DNA of 64,000 bases from Aulostomus chinensis (lineage: Eukaryota > Chordata > Actinopteri > Syngnathiformes > Aulostomidae): NCBI GenBank assembly GCA_037954235.1, contig JBBMOA010000007.1:22265457-22329456 (forward strand). Reading direction: 5' to 3'. Below, piece after piece: positions 47,446 through 60,043 of this stretch. Both the position numbers and the translations under genes were made by a program. The notes under the pieces are model-generated. The model did not search any database, had not been told where the DNA came from, and was given only the letters and a program-made list of their open reading frames with translations. Positions within the stretch are counted from its first letter, which is position 1. Each line of letters opens with the position of its first letter.

Positions 47446-49389
47446 GAGTTGGTATGTTTTACAGTGTAAAATAAACAACAGTTGTCTTTTGAGAAACACT
47501 TGTGGAAGGATCTGAAGAATTATGAGATCTCGATGTGAGAAGGAAAAACAGGAAGAAAAATATTGACCAGGGAAGACAACAGATATCAGCTTTTGAAACA
47601 TCCAGGTGAAAATAATGAACAGCTTTTCCCTCCACATCAGGAAACCGAGCTTAGCACTTTGTCATAGGTATATTTGCATTTCACAATGATGAAACGGCCT
47701 GTATCTCTTTCTCTACTCATCTCCTTGGACAGCCAAGTATGTCAGAGTTTCTCTCGTTCTCTCCCCCCCCCCCTCTTTTTTCACTACAGCTTGTTGCTTA
47801 ACTGTAACATTTGGGATTTGTATCTCATTGAATAATAGTGATTTTTTTTCTTTCTGTCTCTCTCTTGACACCCTCACATGAAAGAGACTAGTTTCGTTAT
47901 TTGCATTTTACGCCTGAGTGTATTTTTCAAGTGGGAATAGAAATTCTATGAGCGGTTTTGAGTCCCACTGCCGATGTGTCCTGGAGTGCAATAGTCTGCC
48001 TTTTCATCTTCACCCTAGCCTAACTGCTCTCTGCTTCTCTTTAGCCATACCTCAGTTCCTCCCTTTCTGTACCCATCCCTCTGTCCTCTCTTGTGCAAAC
48101 TGAGTTGTGTGTCTTCGCCCAACATGTTGTTATTTTCCTATCTGAGGATGACTTGCAGTTGATTGTGGTGAATTAGTTAGGGCTGTTTAGAAGAGTTTGT
48201 CCTCACCACAACAGGAAAATCCCTCCGTCTAACACTGAACATGCTGCCCCACCGCTTTTATTTCTTAGAGACTGGCTGACAGGATTGTGAATGTGAATAA
48301 TCCTCTGAATGACTAACTCATTGTTTCTGTTCTATTTAGACACAACATATAATTTTCTTCTTTTCTGCTCCTTCCCCTTTTTAATCTGCTGCTCGTTTTC
48401 TTTGTAGCGTTTCAGAGAGTTTACGCTGACATGAGAATTAAGCTTGAATTATTCACATCAATGGGGATTCTCATAATACACCATGGCAGTGGGGGGACAA
48501 AAAAAAGCACCTTCCTTTGCAAAATTGGAAAATTAGTGCAAAAACTGCTGTCTGAAGTGCCTTTGTTGTGGTAACGCTTGCATGGCGCATGCACGAGTAC
48601 GTCGCCGAGTTCTGTTAGAGCAGCAGAGAATTCGTTTCTGCTGTTGTGAACGCCAACAGTAAAGAGAGGGTACTGAGATCTTGCTCAGGCCTTTGTAATA
48701 ACTCTTGACAGTAATGGGCGGTTATGTGTGTTTTTCTCCCTGTGTTTGTTTAAGCGTAAATCGTGACCATTACACAGAGAGGTGGTAGTGATTGGGGAAC
48801 AGCAGAACTATTAGTGGGTGATTACATCTCAGTCTGTTATAACACACCGACATCTTGTTAGCGAGGAAAAATAGTGCTCGTAAATCCACACGCCGCGTGA
48901 GCTCACAGTGACACAATATGTCACTGTCACGTGAAAAACATTTAAATCATGTCGCTCTCGTGATGATCCAGTTTAAACTCAACTTTGAGACTCCCCTCAA
49001 AGAGGGAGAGAACATTTCCAGAAAGTTTTAAATTCTTGAGTTATAGACCAAGTTTGTAAAAGCCTTCAGGATGAATAAATAAATGCTAGGTAATCAAAAT
49101 AAAACAAACCTGTTTCTCGTAGTTTTTCACCAAACAGCTGCAGTAGCTTGGTTGTGTTATCATACACACAAATGCACTGGCATCAGTTACACCAAGACAA
49201 AATACACACTCACGCAGACACACACCCCGCCCCCCTCCCCACACACACACACATATACGCACACTGAGTCAAACTGAAACATTTATGGAGTGTCAACTTT
49301 GTGCATATTTATGGAGGCAAGACGTGGGGTCACAAATTATTACAGTCAGCAATGGGTGGAATTATTTCTCTTGAAATAATCTGTTTTGA

Positions 49390-49427
<38 letters not shown>
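49390..49427. repeat. (AC)19 microsatellite
   Basis: This is a perfect AC array. A shorter C-rich/AC tract (49222-49252) lies just upstream. Confidence 0.96.
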
Positions 49428-49429
<2 letters not shown>

Positions 49430-49540
49430 CTTTGCGTAATGATTTGCACATTGATTCAGGGGATATTAAAGACTCACTGTTATTAATCATTGTTTAGGAG
49501 TATGATTAAGTTCTCAGTGAGTTATTAGAGAGGGGCGATT

Positions 49541-49584
49541 TGGGAGGGGGATGGAAGGAAGGAGGGAGGGAGGGAGGAGAGGAG
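49541..49584. repeat. (GGGA)n/(GGAA)n purine tract
   Basis: GGGAGGGGGATGGAAGGAAG leads into GGAGGGAGGGAGGGAGGAGA, a short purine repeat. Confidence 0.88.
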
Positions 49585-49684
49585 ATTGTGTTTGCTGGTG
49601 ATATATCTCAGAGCACATCGTCATAAATGGGACAATCACATACAGCATGTTTGCGCTGCATGAACTTGACCACACTGTGTTGAC

Positions 49685-49745
49685 TTATTCATTTATTCAT
49701 TCATTCGTTATCTAGACTGCTTACCTGCAGGGTGGGTGGGAGAGA
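49685..49745 (-). repeat. possible SINE tail scrap
   Basis: TTATTCATTCATTCGTTATC, then CTAGACTGCTTACCTGCAGGG, resembles the tail end of the tRNA-SINE family (CATTCATT..CTTATCCTG..AGGGTCG). Only the tail is recognisable, so the call is weak. Confidence 0.35.
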
Positions 49746-50898
49746 GGGGAAGAGAGAGAGGGGGGAGAAGGCACACCTCTGATTAAACGTGCATGGTTTT
49801 GTCTGTGGCAATAGAAATGCCTGGGCCCAGTCTTCTTGTTTAGAAGCTGGTCATTGTGCCACCCATGTTGACTCAGTGACTATCCAGATCTACCCGGAGA
49901 TGCACAGATCGTGTCATGTGTTTGAAATTGCACTTCACTGTAGTTGAAGTCATGATACTTACTGCACAGTTTAGACATCTCTTTACGGACGCTGGAAAGT
50001 CATTTAGAGACCTCTAATTATGAAAGCCTTCTGAATGCCCTGCTCAGTGATTGATGAGTCGGTCCGTGTGTCCTGCCGCTGCCCTCTGTGATTTGGAGAT
50101 TGTGTGACATGATGCAGTTCCATTGGTGCAATCATAGCCGTACCCAGACTCTCGTTAATAACGGCATCAGTATGTCGTGTCAGCTGGCAAATGGGGAGAA
50201 AAGAGTGGGAGAGAACGAGCGATGAAAGGACAAAAGTAGGGAGGTAGAGAAGTTGGTTGAGCTGGGAGAGCGAAGCAGGTAAAAAATAGTAGTAGAATAG
50301 CAGTAGATCAAACAACTGGGTAGAAAGGAATTGAAAAGAAGGGAGAATGAGCGGACTGAGGCCGAGTCTATATACACTTTATAACGCTCCAAAAATTGGT
50401 AAAGTCAATTCTTCGCCCTTGTTCTTACTATCAGTGGTCACATATTCACGCTGGCCCTTGTTATATCTCACACACACCTCGATGACTTATGCTGACTTTC
50501 CTGTTCAAGTGTTACTTTTAAACATGCTTACAGGAATTACAAAAAAGTCTGCAAGTGAGAAGCTGATGGAACGAAAAAGAAGAACATTTTTAATGCATGG
50601 TACCAGACATGTGGCTCGAGATTTTGAGCCCCATGAAAACATACTTTAACACACCCCATCGACCATTTCATAACTGATTTTAATTAGCTTGGAAGGAACC
50701 TGACAGTTATGTAAAGCATAGAGCAAAAGCACAACATTTGATTTTACTGGGATAAATTACATGAATCAAGTTTTATGTTTTGCTTTCAGTGTGTAAAAGT
50801 CATCACTGCGGTGCTGATATGATTTAAACTGCTCAGTCACGGTGTGAATCTCCAGATAACTCTGTCTCTCTCATTCTCCTCACCTCTCTCTCCTACAG

Positions 50899-51037
50899 GT
50901 GTGATGCCAGAGCGTCAGTATAGTGGAACTCAGTTTGTGTGCAGTGTGGTGGCCTCCCATGTCAGCCACCAGCCCTCCACCAGTTTCAGCTTCGTCTGGA
51001 TCGCTCCCCCTCCTGGTACCGGCTGCGTCAACTTCTT
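50899..51037 (+). CDS. reln: reelin exon 3: core of Reeler domain with two cysteines
   Basis: This 139-bp exon follows a long polypyrimidine tract ending CTCCTACAG and ends at TT|GTAAGT. It encodes VMPERQYSGTQFVCSVVASH and then VSHQPSTSFSFVWIAPPPGT and GCVNF; the first two bases complete Gly121 and the last two begin a Leu codon (phase 1 in, phase 2 out). Cys135 should pair with Cys46 from exon 1, and Cys163 with Cys187 from exon 4, matching the 41-127 and 155-179 pairs of mouse reelin after a shift for the longer N-terminus. Mammalian reelin has an Asn-Leu-Ser glycosylation sequon in the segment that here reads PSTSFSF, so that site is absent in this protein. Confidence 0.97.
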
Positions 51038-52463
51038 GTAAGTCATTTGTCTCTGTGTGTGTTCTGCAAGAATGATATAATACACCAGTGACCATGGCTG
51101 GTGGTGTTCTTCATCCTGTCAGAGAAAGCACCAGTACATGATGACCGGAAAAAAGGTTAAACCTGGGGTGTGTCTGCGTGATTATATCTTTATTGACAAT
51201 GCCTGTGCATTGACAGGTATGAAAGAGTGAGCATGTGTGTTTATCTTCCCGAGAATTAACAGAAATATTCTCATCCCCTTATTCAGGGGGATTTTGGAAA
51301 AATGCATGAGTGGTTGTTCAGATCCTCCTATTCCCCCGGGAAGGGTGGGACACCCACTCTTGTCATTGAGTAAGATGTGATGGAGAAACTTTTCCTGCTC
51401 CAACTCTTGCACACCGATTCATATTCATGTTGTCCACTCAAACAGTGGTTTTGATGGGATACATGTGTTTCTGTTGCATCACACTCAGGGCCAGCAACAG
51501 TAAGTAGTTTCTCAGGGGTATTAGAGGCGATTTAGCGGTCTGTCTGTCTCTCCACTCGTGTACACAGTGCTGATTGGGTTTTCCTGAAACTTTCATGTTG
51601 CTTCTTCAGCCCACATAGTCCTGGCCTTGACTTTTCCCCATTTGCATTCATCCCCTCTGCTGTCTCCATTTCTTTCTGTTGGTAACACCCTCTAACTCTT
51701 ATTCCCTTTAGTTCTCTTGGCTGGTGATTTACAGCCTCATGCTGATAATCAGTCAAAATGCAATTATCAGCTGTTGCTGGAGAAGCGTGGAGGAAAAGGG
51801 AGGGTTCCAATAAAGTGTGCCATGCAAAGTCACAGCAGTAACTTACTGAGATCTTTGAAAATGTCTGACAAGGGCAGCCTGTTGTTTTTCTGAAAACAAA
51901 TCAAATATTGAGATAATCATCGTATGACTTTAATTCCTGGATAGTCAGAGATATCCTTGCATTTTTCCTTTCATTAGCAGTCATCCTCCTTAAAGACTTG
52001 AAAAACATTGCAAATTGCACATCACTGTTTCACTAAAACCACAACTAAATTGAGCATGTTGGCAGTACTTGCAAAAATCCCTTAATGAATTCCTGGAGGG
52101 ACTTGATAGACTATCAGACAGAGACTTTTATGGACAGACTGACAGAAAAGGATTCAGCTGGGGAATTTGCTGAAGTGGAGCTGCCATTTAGACAATATCC
52201 ACGGAGCCAAACCGATTTACAGGCTTGTTTTGTCTGCCAGCAAACACATTTACTATTGAGCGTGTGTCAGCTTATGAGGATTGTGTGTTTCCTTTAGTGT
52301 TTGTGTTCATGTCTATGTGTTTGTATGTGAGTGTAAACCAGGGAGCAGCAGTGTGTCAGTGCTGTTGACAGCGGGGCTGGCAGGGGGCCACAACTATATG
52401 ACAATAGGGGCCCATGTGGCTGACCTTATCAAAGTCAGCCAGTCATACTCAAGCTGGCTGGAG

Positions 52464-52568
<105 letters not shown>

Positions 52569-54706
52569 CCTGGTTCTCCCATCTTTATCTTTACCATCCT
52601 TGTCTCAGTGTATACTGCTCCCTCAATGCTCTGACACGGGACTCTGGGTGAGACTACAGCTGGAGCGTGGCACCAAAGCCAGAGGCCACCTCAAGTGCCA
52701 TTTCTTCCTCTTGAAGCTGGCAATGAATGGGGGATTTTGGGCTCCTTATCTGTGCTCAGAGACAACGCTATGCTGCATTGTGAGACAGTTTCCAAGATGA
52801 CTGACTAGACTGGGAAAAATATCTGACGGTGTCAGAAATTTAGGCTGATCATCTCAGAGAGACTTCTGCTAAGAATTAATGAATTGATAGAAATGCAAGG
52901 TTGAGATGAAAAGTTGCAGTCTCTCAACTCAAATGGAACTGTGGCTAAACTTAAAAAAGCAGCCGAGCCACAACTGTGTCCACATTCTCCTGCAAGAGCT
53001 TGCAGCTTGCCTTGCATCACTGTTGATTAATGACATTGTTCATACTGATGCTGCTGCTCATAGACTTGCCTGTCACATCGTACGTGCATTATATTTAATG
53101 TTGGTGCTTGAGACTATTTAATCTGAGTTACACAGTTAGGTTTGCTAGAAACTTCGAATCTGTCCGAGGCTTTTCTCCTACTCTTGAGCTCAAGATTTGA
53201 TTGGAAAATGGGGCTCCCCAGTAGCTGAACAATTACAGTGTGTGCCAGCTGCCTTTGTGCTGTCAACTGTCCAGTTGAAAAACACCAAAAAAGGAAAACT
53301 CTGGGAGAGAAAATGACAGAAAAATGTAAAAAGTTTCATTTTCTCTCCCAAGAAATACAGTTTTATAGCAATTGCTGCCATCATTCAAGTCAAACAAGGT
53401 AATAAAATATGGTCTTATTGGTGTAAGAGAAATTACATTTGATCATGTCCTGCCCTTGCCAATAGTAGCTCTGCAGTGATTGATTCTTCTTCAAGCAGTG
53501 TCCGTGAGTGTTTGAATTAAAGCCGCAGACATCCGATGTCCTTCACAGGGCCGGAGCTGGCCCGTCACCATGCTGATATGGGGCCGGTGAGCAGTTTTAT
53601 GGGCAATATTGTGGGAGTGTTCCTGGTAACAGATCACTGGCAGGAGACTGATAGAGTGCAGTGACGTGGGCATCCAGAAGAACTCATTTTCTGGGTGGCT
53701 GTAAATTGCCACCTAAAGAGAAGAGGAGGCCTTGGAGAGGAAGAAGAGTGAAGGCAAAGGGGGAAGCAGGTGGGGGGTGGGTGAGAGGTGGGTACACGCA
53801 CTCCTCAGAGAAATGCATGAAAATACACCAAATACACACAATCGAAAATCAAGTGGAAAAAACACAGAGAGAGGCTGCCTGCCCAGACAGACTGGCTCCG
53901 TTCTGCTACTTTGAACCTGTCATTGACGAAAACAGGGTGGAGTGTGCCGGAGGTGCTCCCCAGATACGAACGTATGAAATCTGCTTTGATTGTCCCTTTT
54001 CCCTGTCCACTCATGCAGTCAGGTCGGCTCCTTGTCACTCTGAATGGGATTTATAGAAACTTGCTGAGGTTATGAGGGTTGATGTGACTTGTCCATGGTG
54101 CTGAAAGGCCAAACAAAGCGTTATTTATTGGAAACATTCAGAAGATTAGATTCGGATGCTGCTCATTTCATAGATGAAAAAAAACAAAGTGTCTATCTTC
54201 ATCAAATGTGACACTGTTTTGGTGTTGTCAGAGGGGATTGAAGCTATTTTAATGTCAGCTGATATGTAAGAGTTATTCAAGTCAGACGTATAGTTGCAGA
54301 CAAGGAAGCCAAAAAAACATTAATGCCTTTAATTTTTCATCAAGGAAGTTGGTTATTGTTTTTCTGTGACTAATGGTGCACATTATCTACTTGAATCCTC
54401 AACTTTTTTGTCCTTCTCGTTGTCTCATTTCATATCTTTAGAGCCGCCTTTGAGCACATACTCTCAGGAAACATTTGTTTTTTCATGCCTCAACCAAAAC
54501 GCTAAACACTCTTTCATGGCACCGGATAATACAATTTTATAAAATAGTCGCTCCAGTTGTGGAGTTTAGACACTAAACACATTGGTTAGCATTTGTGAGA
54601 GATCGTGGTTTTGGTTAAAATAAAATTAAATGAAAGCATATATAAACTAGAAAGCACTTAGAGAGTCGGAATTCTGCCAAGGCAAACATTCTAGGGTAGG
54701 CTCTAA

Positions 54707-54765
54707 TTAAAGCTGCAAGCAGCAATGAATGGGGCCACACATGCCCGCACGTGTTGTTGCTCTGT
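54707..54765 (+). repeat. teleost repeat motif (AAAGCTGCAAGCAGCAATGA)
   Basis: TTAAAGCTGCAAGCAGCAAT, then GAATGGGGCCACACATGCC and CGCACGTG, matches the start of a common fish interspersed repeat as I remember it (AAAGCTGCAAGCAGC..TGAACGGGCC). How far it extends past 54765 is unclear. Confidence 0.45.
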
Positions 54766-56347
54766 CTGGCTGCGCCGTGGAGCGAGATGGAGGGGAAACT
54801 TGATCATATTTGGATTTTGCATGGTGGAGCAGAATAATATGTTTAGAATTGTCAACTTGTCACTAGGTTTCCATCCCTATTCTGACAGATTTCTGTGGGG
54901 AAAGGATTCAATTTTCCCTAACCAGCATTATAAACCAAAACATCCATCTTCATTTAACATCGAACTGATGGTCTGGCTATGCCAAAACCCTGCTGAAGAA
55001 AACCCAGATTACAATGTTGGGGGATATTGAGAAGGCACACCACACAGAGGACGCTCGACGCTGTTAGTCCACCTGTGACGCTCTTCATGAAGTGTTCTTT
55101 CGGCGTATCGGTCAGCTGAGTGGCGGTGCAATGAGGCCCGGACCCAGGAAAATGATGATGAAACACTCGTTTTGCTATTTTCAAACATCGTCAATTGAGC
55201 AACATACAGTACATGAATGAACAGTGTGTATTTGTTGCAGTTGCAACATGATACACTCTCAAATATGATACATGCTAGTGTCACAGTGAAGCTATACCTC
55301 TCAGGCCAAGAGAAACCGTTTCTCATGTAAATCAGCTTGCATGATTGCGCCGACCACAGCTGTGCCCCGCTTTTTATTCTTCTTGCTGAGACATGACAGC
55401 TCATACCACTTTATAATGTACTGAATGCTTTGCTGCACTTAACAGAGGTGAGAATGGTTAATAGTTTCCTCTGGTGTATGCAAAGAATCGCTGGTGCGTC
55501 TCCTCCGTTCTTTGCCTTTATTCTGCTTCACTTACTGTCTGCACGCAGTCAGTACAGTGTGCTTTTGTTTTGTACTGTCCCCCCATGGGAGTCATACAGC
55601 TGCTGGCTGGGAGATTGCTTTAATTACTCTTCGTCTGAGAAAATGAATGTCTGGTGAACTGGTGGCCCACTGTCTCTCCATGTCATGGAACTATATGCTG
55701 TGCAGACTGTTTGCAGACACTTTTCCTTCTCCCCTGCCACCTGTGGAGTATAACACATTTGCTGCGGCAATTAGTTTACAGGTCGGAAATTGAACATTTC
55801 TGATCATTTTTAAAATGAGGCCCAATAATAAATATGACTGCCACAGGAAGTTAGGGATCCAAGTTTAGATCTTCTGTTATTCCTCCACTGGGGATGGGAG
55901 GATTGTTCCCAATTTGTGGTTTATCGGGATGATTATCCACCCAAATGATAGTGTAGTGTGGGATGTTGACAGACATAATGGCCCTGACTGGATTGGATGC
56001 TCCCCAATTTCAAATCTGATTGAAATCTATCTGCAATGCTGTGGTGTAAAAAGGCACAGCTATGGAATATTGAGCAGAAACCAACATTAACCAATGAAGC
56101 ATCACCTAACAGATGGTGTGTTGGCTTGTGTTGTGACACTGGATAGCACTTACTCCCCCTGAGACGATTAAAGTTTATTTCCAACTCCGGCAAAAAACAT
56201 GTAAGTCATGCTGATTCCATCTTATCAGCCGTGTCTTCAAATCCCGACTGAGAAAATAGCACAATGTCAGAAACTTTGTCAGAGTGTGTTTTAAGAGGTT
56301 TGTTAATGAGACCTTTAAAGGTGCTGATGCATTGGCTCGATATTTAC

Positions 56348-56385
56348 ACCCCCCCCCCCCCCACACACACACACACGCACACACA
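56348..56385. repeat. C15-(AC)n compound tract
   Basis: Fifteen C (56348-56362) are followed by an AC run with one GC; this is the same layout as at 22825 and 32220. Confidence 0.93.
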
Positions 56386-59300
56386 ATAGCCTCAATTTTA
56401 ATACAACATTATTGGACACAAGGGCTCACAGAATCAAGTGATCAATCTAATCTTTGATTGACCTCTCAATTTCCAGTCTCTGCCATATTGTCCATCACAT
56501 CTGTGAACTTGGGAGGTAGGATTATAGACAGCTTGTTATATTCATCAGAGGTCAAAGGTCAGAGTTAGAGTGACAGGTGACCTTTCTCAGACCTAATTTC
56601 TCCTGGTATTAGCCTCTCCATTGATTTCCTATTCATCAAGTCAATCTTTTAGTCTGTGTTAACATGAAATCCCTGGTTAATGAGCTCCCCTCTTCATTAA
56701 AGCTGCTGGCCTGTGGCTGTGTGACAGATTCACTGCAGACATTGTGACAAGCAACATGAATGATTGGTTAAAGGTAATCACATTTTGGCATTGTAGATAC
56801 AGAAATATGAGGGAGAAACGTGAAAGATGACAGAACACATAAATTCCGTCCTCTTTTTTTTTTCCCCTCAACAACCAGAGCAGAGCAGCAAATCTGACAA
56901 AAGTCCACTCCTGTATTTCCAATTTTTATGGAACACGTATTCACATATAAGACGGGAACTCTTATATTTCTCGTACTGATGTATTTAACCTTTCCTCAAC
57001 TTTTAAAATGATTCCAATTTCAAAATTTCATAGTAAATCTTTAACTTTTCGAGGCAAACCCCTTCCCTCCCTCCGCAACAGATCCTCTAGTGCTGCATTC
57101 TCTAAAGGTCTCTGCATTCATGATTTTTCTCTTATTTCCCAAGGGATGATCCCTGACCCTCATAATTATACAGATACATCTGAGACACACGTGTCCACGT
57201 GGCTCTGATCAATATTGTCAAAGTGTCTGCATCATGTCTGCGCTGCACCAACATCACAGTCTCATCAGGGGACTGAGGTCCCACCTGCTGGGACTTATGA
57301 ATTCTAGATGAAATGGCGCATAGAGATGGAAAAAAGAAAAGCACTTGCTTTTAAATGCAGCAAAATGAACCATGCCCAGGGGAGAGGGGTCTGCTCCAGA
57401 AGAATTTTGTGTGAAATGATCACTCTGCGCTGTCTGTTCCTGCAAGTGTGCTCCATTCTGTCTTCACAAGATAAATAACAGACCTGACTTGTTGCTGGGA
57501 TTCATATCACAGTTGTTGACTCTGGATAAATACGGTAGATTACCCTTCTTTTCCCTCTTGTCCTAATCTGACCCCAGAGAAAGCCACGTTGTGGAGACAA
57601 AGCTGATTCTCTAAGATTTCTTATTGTTCTAATCCCTTTCCTCAGCAGACACAAGGAAAAACACAGGTGTAATTAACACTATTAATGATGGCCGCATTTA
57701 TTTTAGATGAGCAGACACAAGCCTACCTGATGGCCGACCTAGATGTAGACGATTGAGCAACCAGGCGGGAGAATGTGTGTTGCAACGTTGCAAACTGCTG
57801 CGAAAACCCAGATTTGTGACACATAACCACATGTCCAAAGAATTCAACTAAAATCAGGATATCCCAGCATCTTAATGGACACTTAATGGAATGGCGCCAT
57901 TGCTAATGTTAGTGTTTTCACACATACTTTACCCGCTTTGACAAATCCAAATGTCTGGCGCGAAAAGAGTCTTTTATTACTCCTACGAGGGTCCATTGCG
58001 CTCTTCCTGGCTGTATAGTGAGTAGTAACTGCACATCTTCTGGCTGTATGGAGTCGTAACTCTCTGTGACCCCATGTTAACAAGCAGGTAATTTGCCAAA
58101 TAACTCCCAAATCCCTCCTCTGTGGAGCTTCATTAAATTTGCATGTTCTCCAAGAGCCTTTTTCAATTAATTAATTTGAGGGTGGTGGGAGGGGGGAGAG
58201 TAATTTGATTCCACAAAGCCAGTCCCACCTTCTCAAGCCCTGGTGGTAGCAGCTCAGTTTAGAACAAGAGAAACGTGAGGTGCTGGCGCTTTGATGAAAT
58301 TACAGTTTCTCTCTAGACGTGCTGCCATCAGCTCATTTGAATTCTTTTTACACATTAGGATGATGGGATGGGAAAATTTCCCTTAAAATATTCTCATTTT
58401 CACAGAAAAAATATTGTATGCGTCCTAGAGGCCTTTGTTCCGTTGCATTTTTTTGGAAGAAAAAAAAAAGATTTAATTACCTGAATGTGAGATAGAAACA
58501 CTCCGACTGACTTGTTGCTGTGTGATATTAAAATGTGAAGGTGCTTCAGATAGTTCTTGAATAACAAATAACCCAGCTAGAATTTTTTTTGTTCTGAAAT
58601 GATTCTGAAAATATTTTAGAAAGGTTTTACTTTGTTCCCAGAATGTTTTTTTTTCTTTAACAGAGGATAAAAATGATTCTTGAGGCAACACACACAGAAT
58701 GTTGAAAGTTATGCCATTATTGGAACATCTTCCTTACATTCTGAAATTATTATTTAGATATTATAATCACTAACTTTACACTGGATATTGGAACTTATAG
58801 GTAATATCAGCCAGTGGTAGTAAGGTTTCATGTCAGTCAGGATTTCTGTTCTGACAGTAGACAACTCCAACTCCTAATAATTTCATGAAAACGTTCTTAA
58901 ATTCCCATTATTTACTGCAGAAAGAAATACTCCGTCTCATTTGTGTTACATTTGGCTGGAATCCCTGCTATTTTCCTGTCTTCACTTCACTATTTTTCTC
59001 TCCATTGTTTTTTTCCTGCTGTGCCTGATTGTGGTGCCATAACCACAGCTGGTCCTCAACACAACAATAAATCAACCAATTAGGGTGTGTTATTTTAGGG
59101 GATTGGTCCAAATGCACTGAATCCTCACAGTAATCATGATTACTAACAGGTCTAGTGAGCTGTGAGAGAAAAATGATAATAAATGGTAACAAATTTGGAG
59201 TTGAACCGAAGAGGGTGAGTGTTTTTTTTTAACGTGCGTTCTGCATGTATATTGAATCACTCGCTTACCGTGTTTATGTTGGTCTGAATGCTTTTAAACA

Positions 59301-59977
59301 GTTACAAGAGTAAATATTCATTGTATATTTTTGTTTTTTAAGTAGCCAAAGCTATATTTAAAATCATGTATGAGGGTGACGTGTGTGTGTGTGTGCTTGT
59401 GTGTTTGTGTGTGCTTGTGTGTGTGGTTAGCAGGGAGCTGTCAAAGTAGCTCCTGGGGGATACTTAGGGCCGACAGCAACATGTAATCTAACATGGAAGA
59501 CATGCTTGGTAATTACCCACTCCAGACCCTTTCGGGAGCTTTTTGAGTGACAGCCTGTCCATCTGCATACATGTTAAAGCTCATGCATGCTTTGAAACGT
59601 GTGTGTCAACTGGCTCCCTGCTTTTACTTGCATGCCTTGATATTTGACAGCAGATAGTGGGGTTGAGAGACAAGGCCATCTTTGTATTTCCTCTGATCCC
59701 CCATCTCTCGTCCCTCCTTCATTTATATTGTTTCTCTGTCAGTCCCTAAAGTGGACCTTCCCTTTTCCTTCATATTCCTCATCCCTGAGATTTGCTCCTT
59801 CAGTCTAATGAGAGAAAAGAGGATGACACTTATTTTCACAAGATGAATGATCCCTTGTTTGAGGACAGAGAGAGGATAAAAAGACAACACATTTAGGCGC
59901 TTAATTACTTCCTCCCCCCGAAGAAAGTCAAATTACCATTTAGATGTTCAGTAAATGCTCTGTGTGTATTTGTACTG

Positions 59978-59980
<3 letters not shown>

Positions 59981-60042
<62 letters not shown>
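59981..60042. repeat. (TG)31 microsatellite
   Basis: This is a perfect TG array of about 62 bp; a decayed TG/TTTG tract lies at 59380-59424. Confidence 0.97.

Positions 60043-60043
<1 letters not shown>

Larger units (their letters stand above)
35205..50898 (+). other. reln intron 2 (15694 bp)
   Basis: It is bounded by donor GTAAGT and acceptor CTCCTACAG with a long pyrimidine tract. It contains two tRNA-SINE copies, one other teleost repeat fragment (45968 to about 46150) and many microsatellites. The stretches 35205-39300 and 47446-49200 hold nothing else I recognise. Confidence 0.9.
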
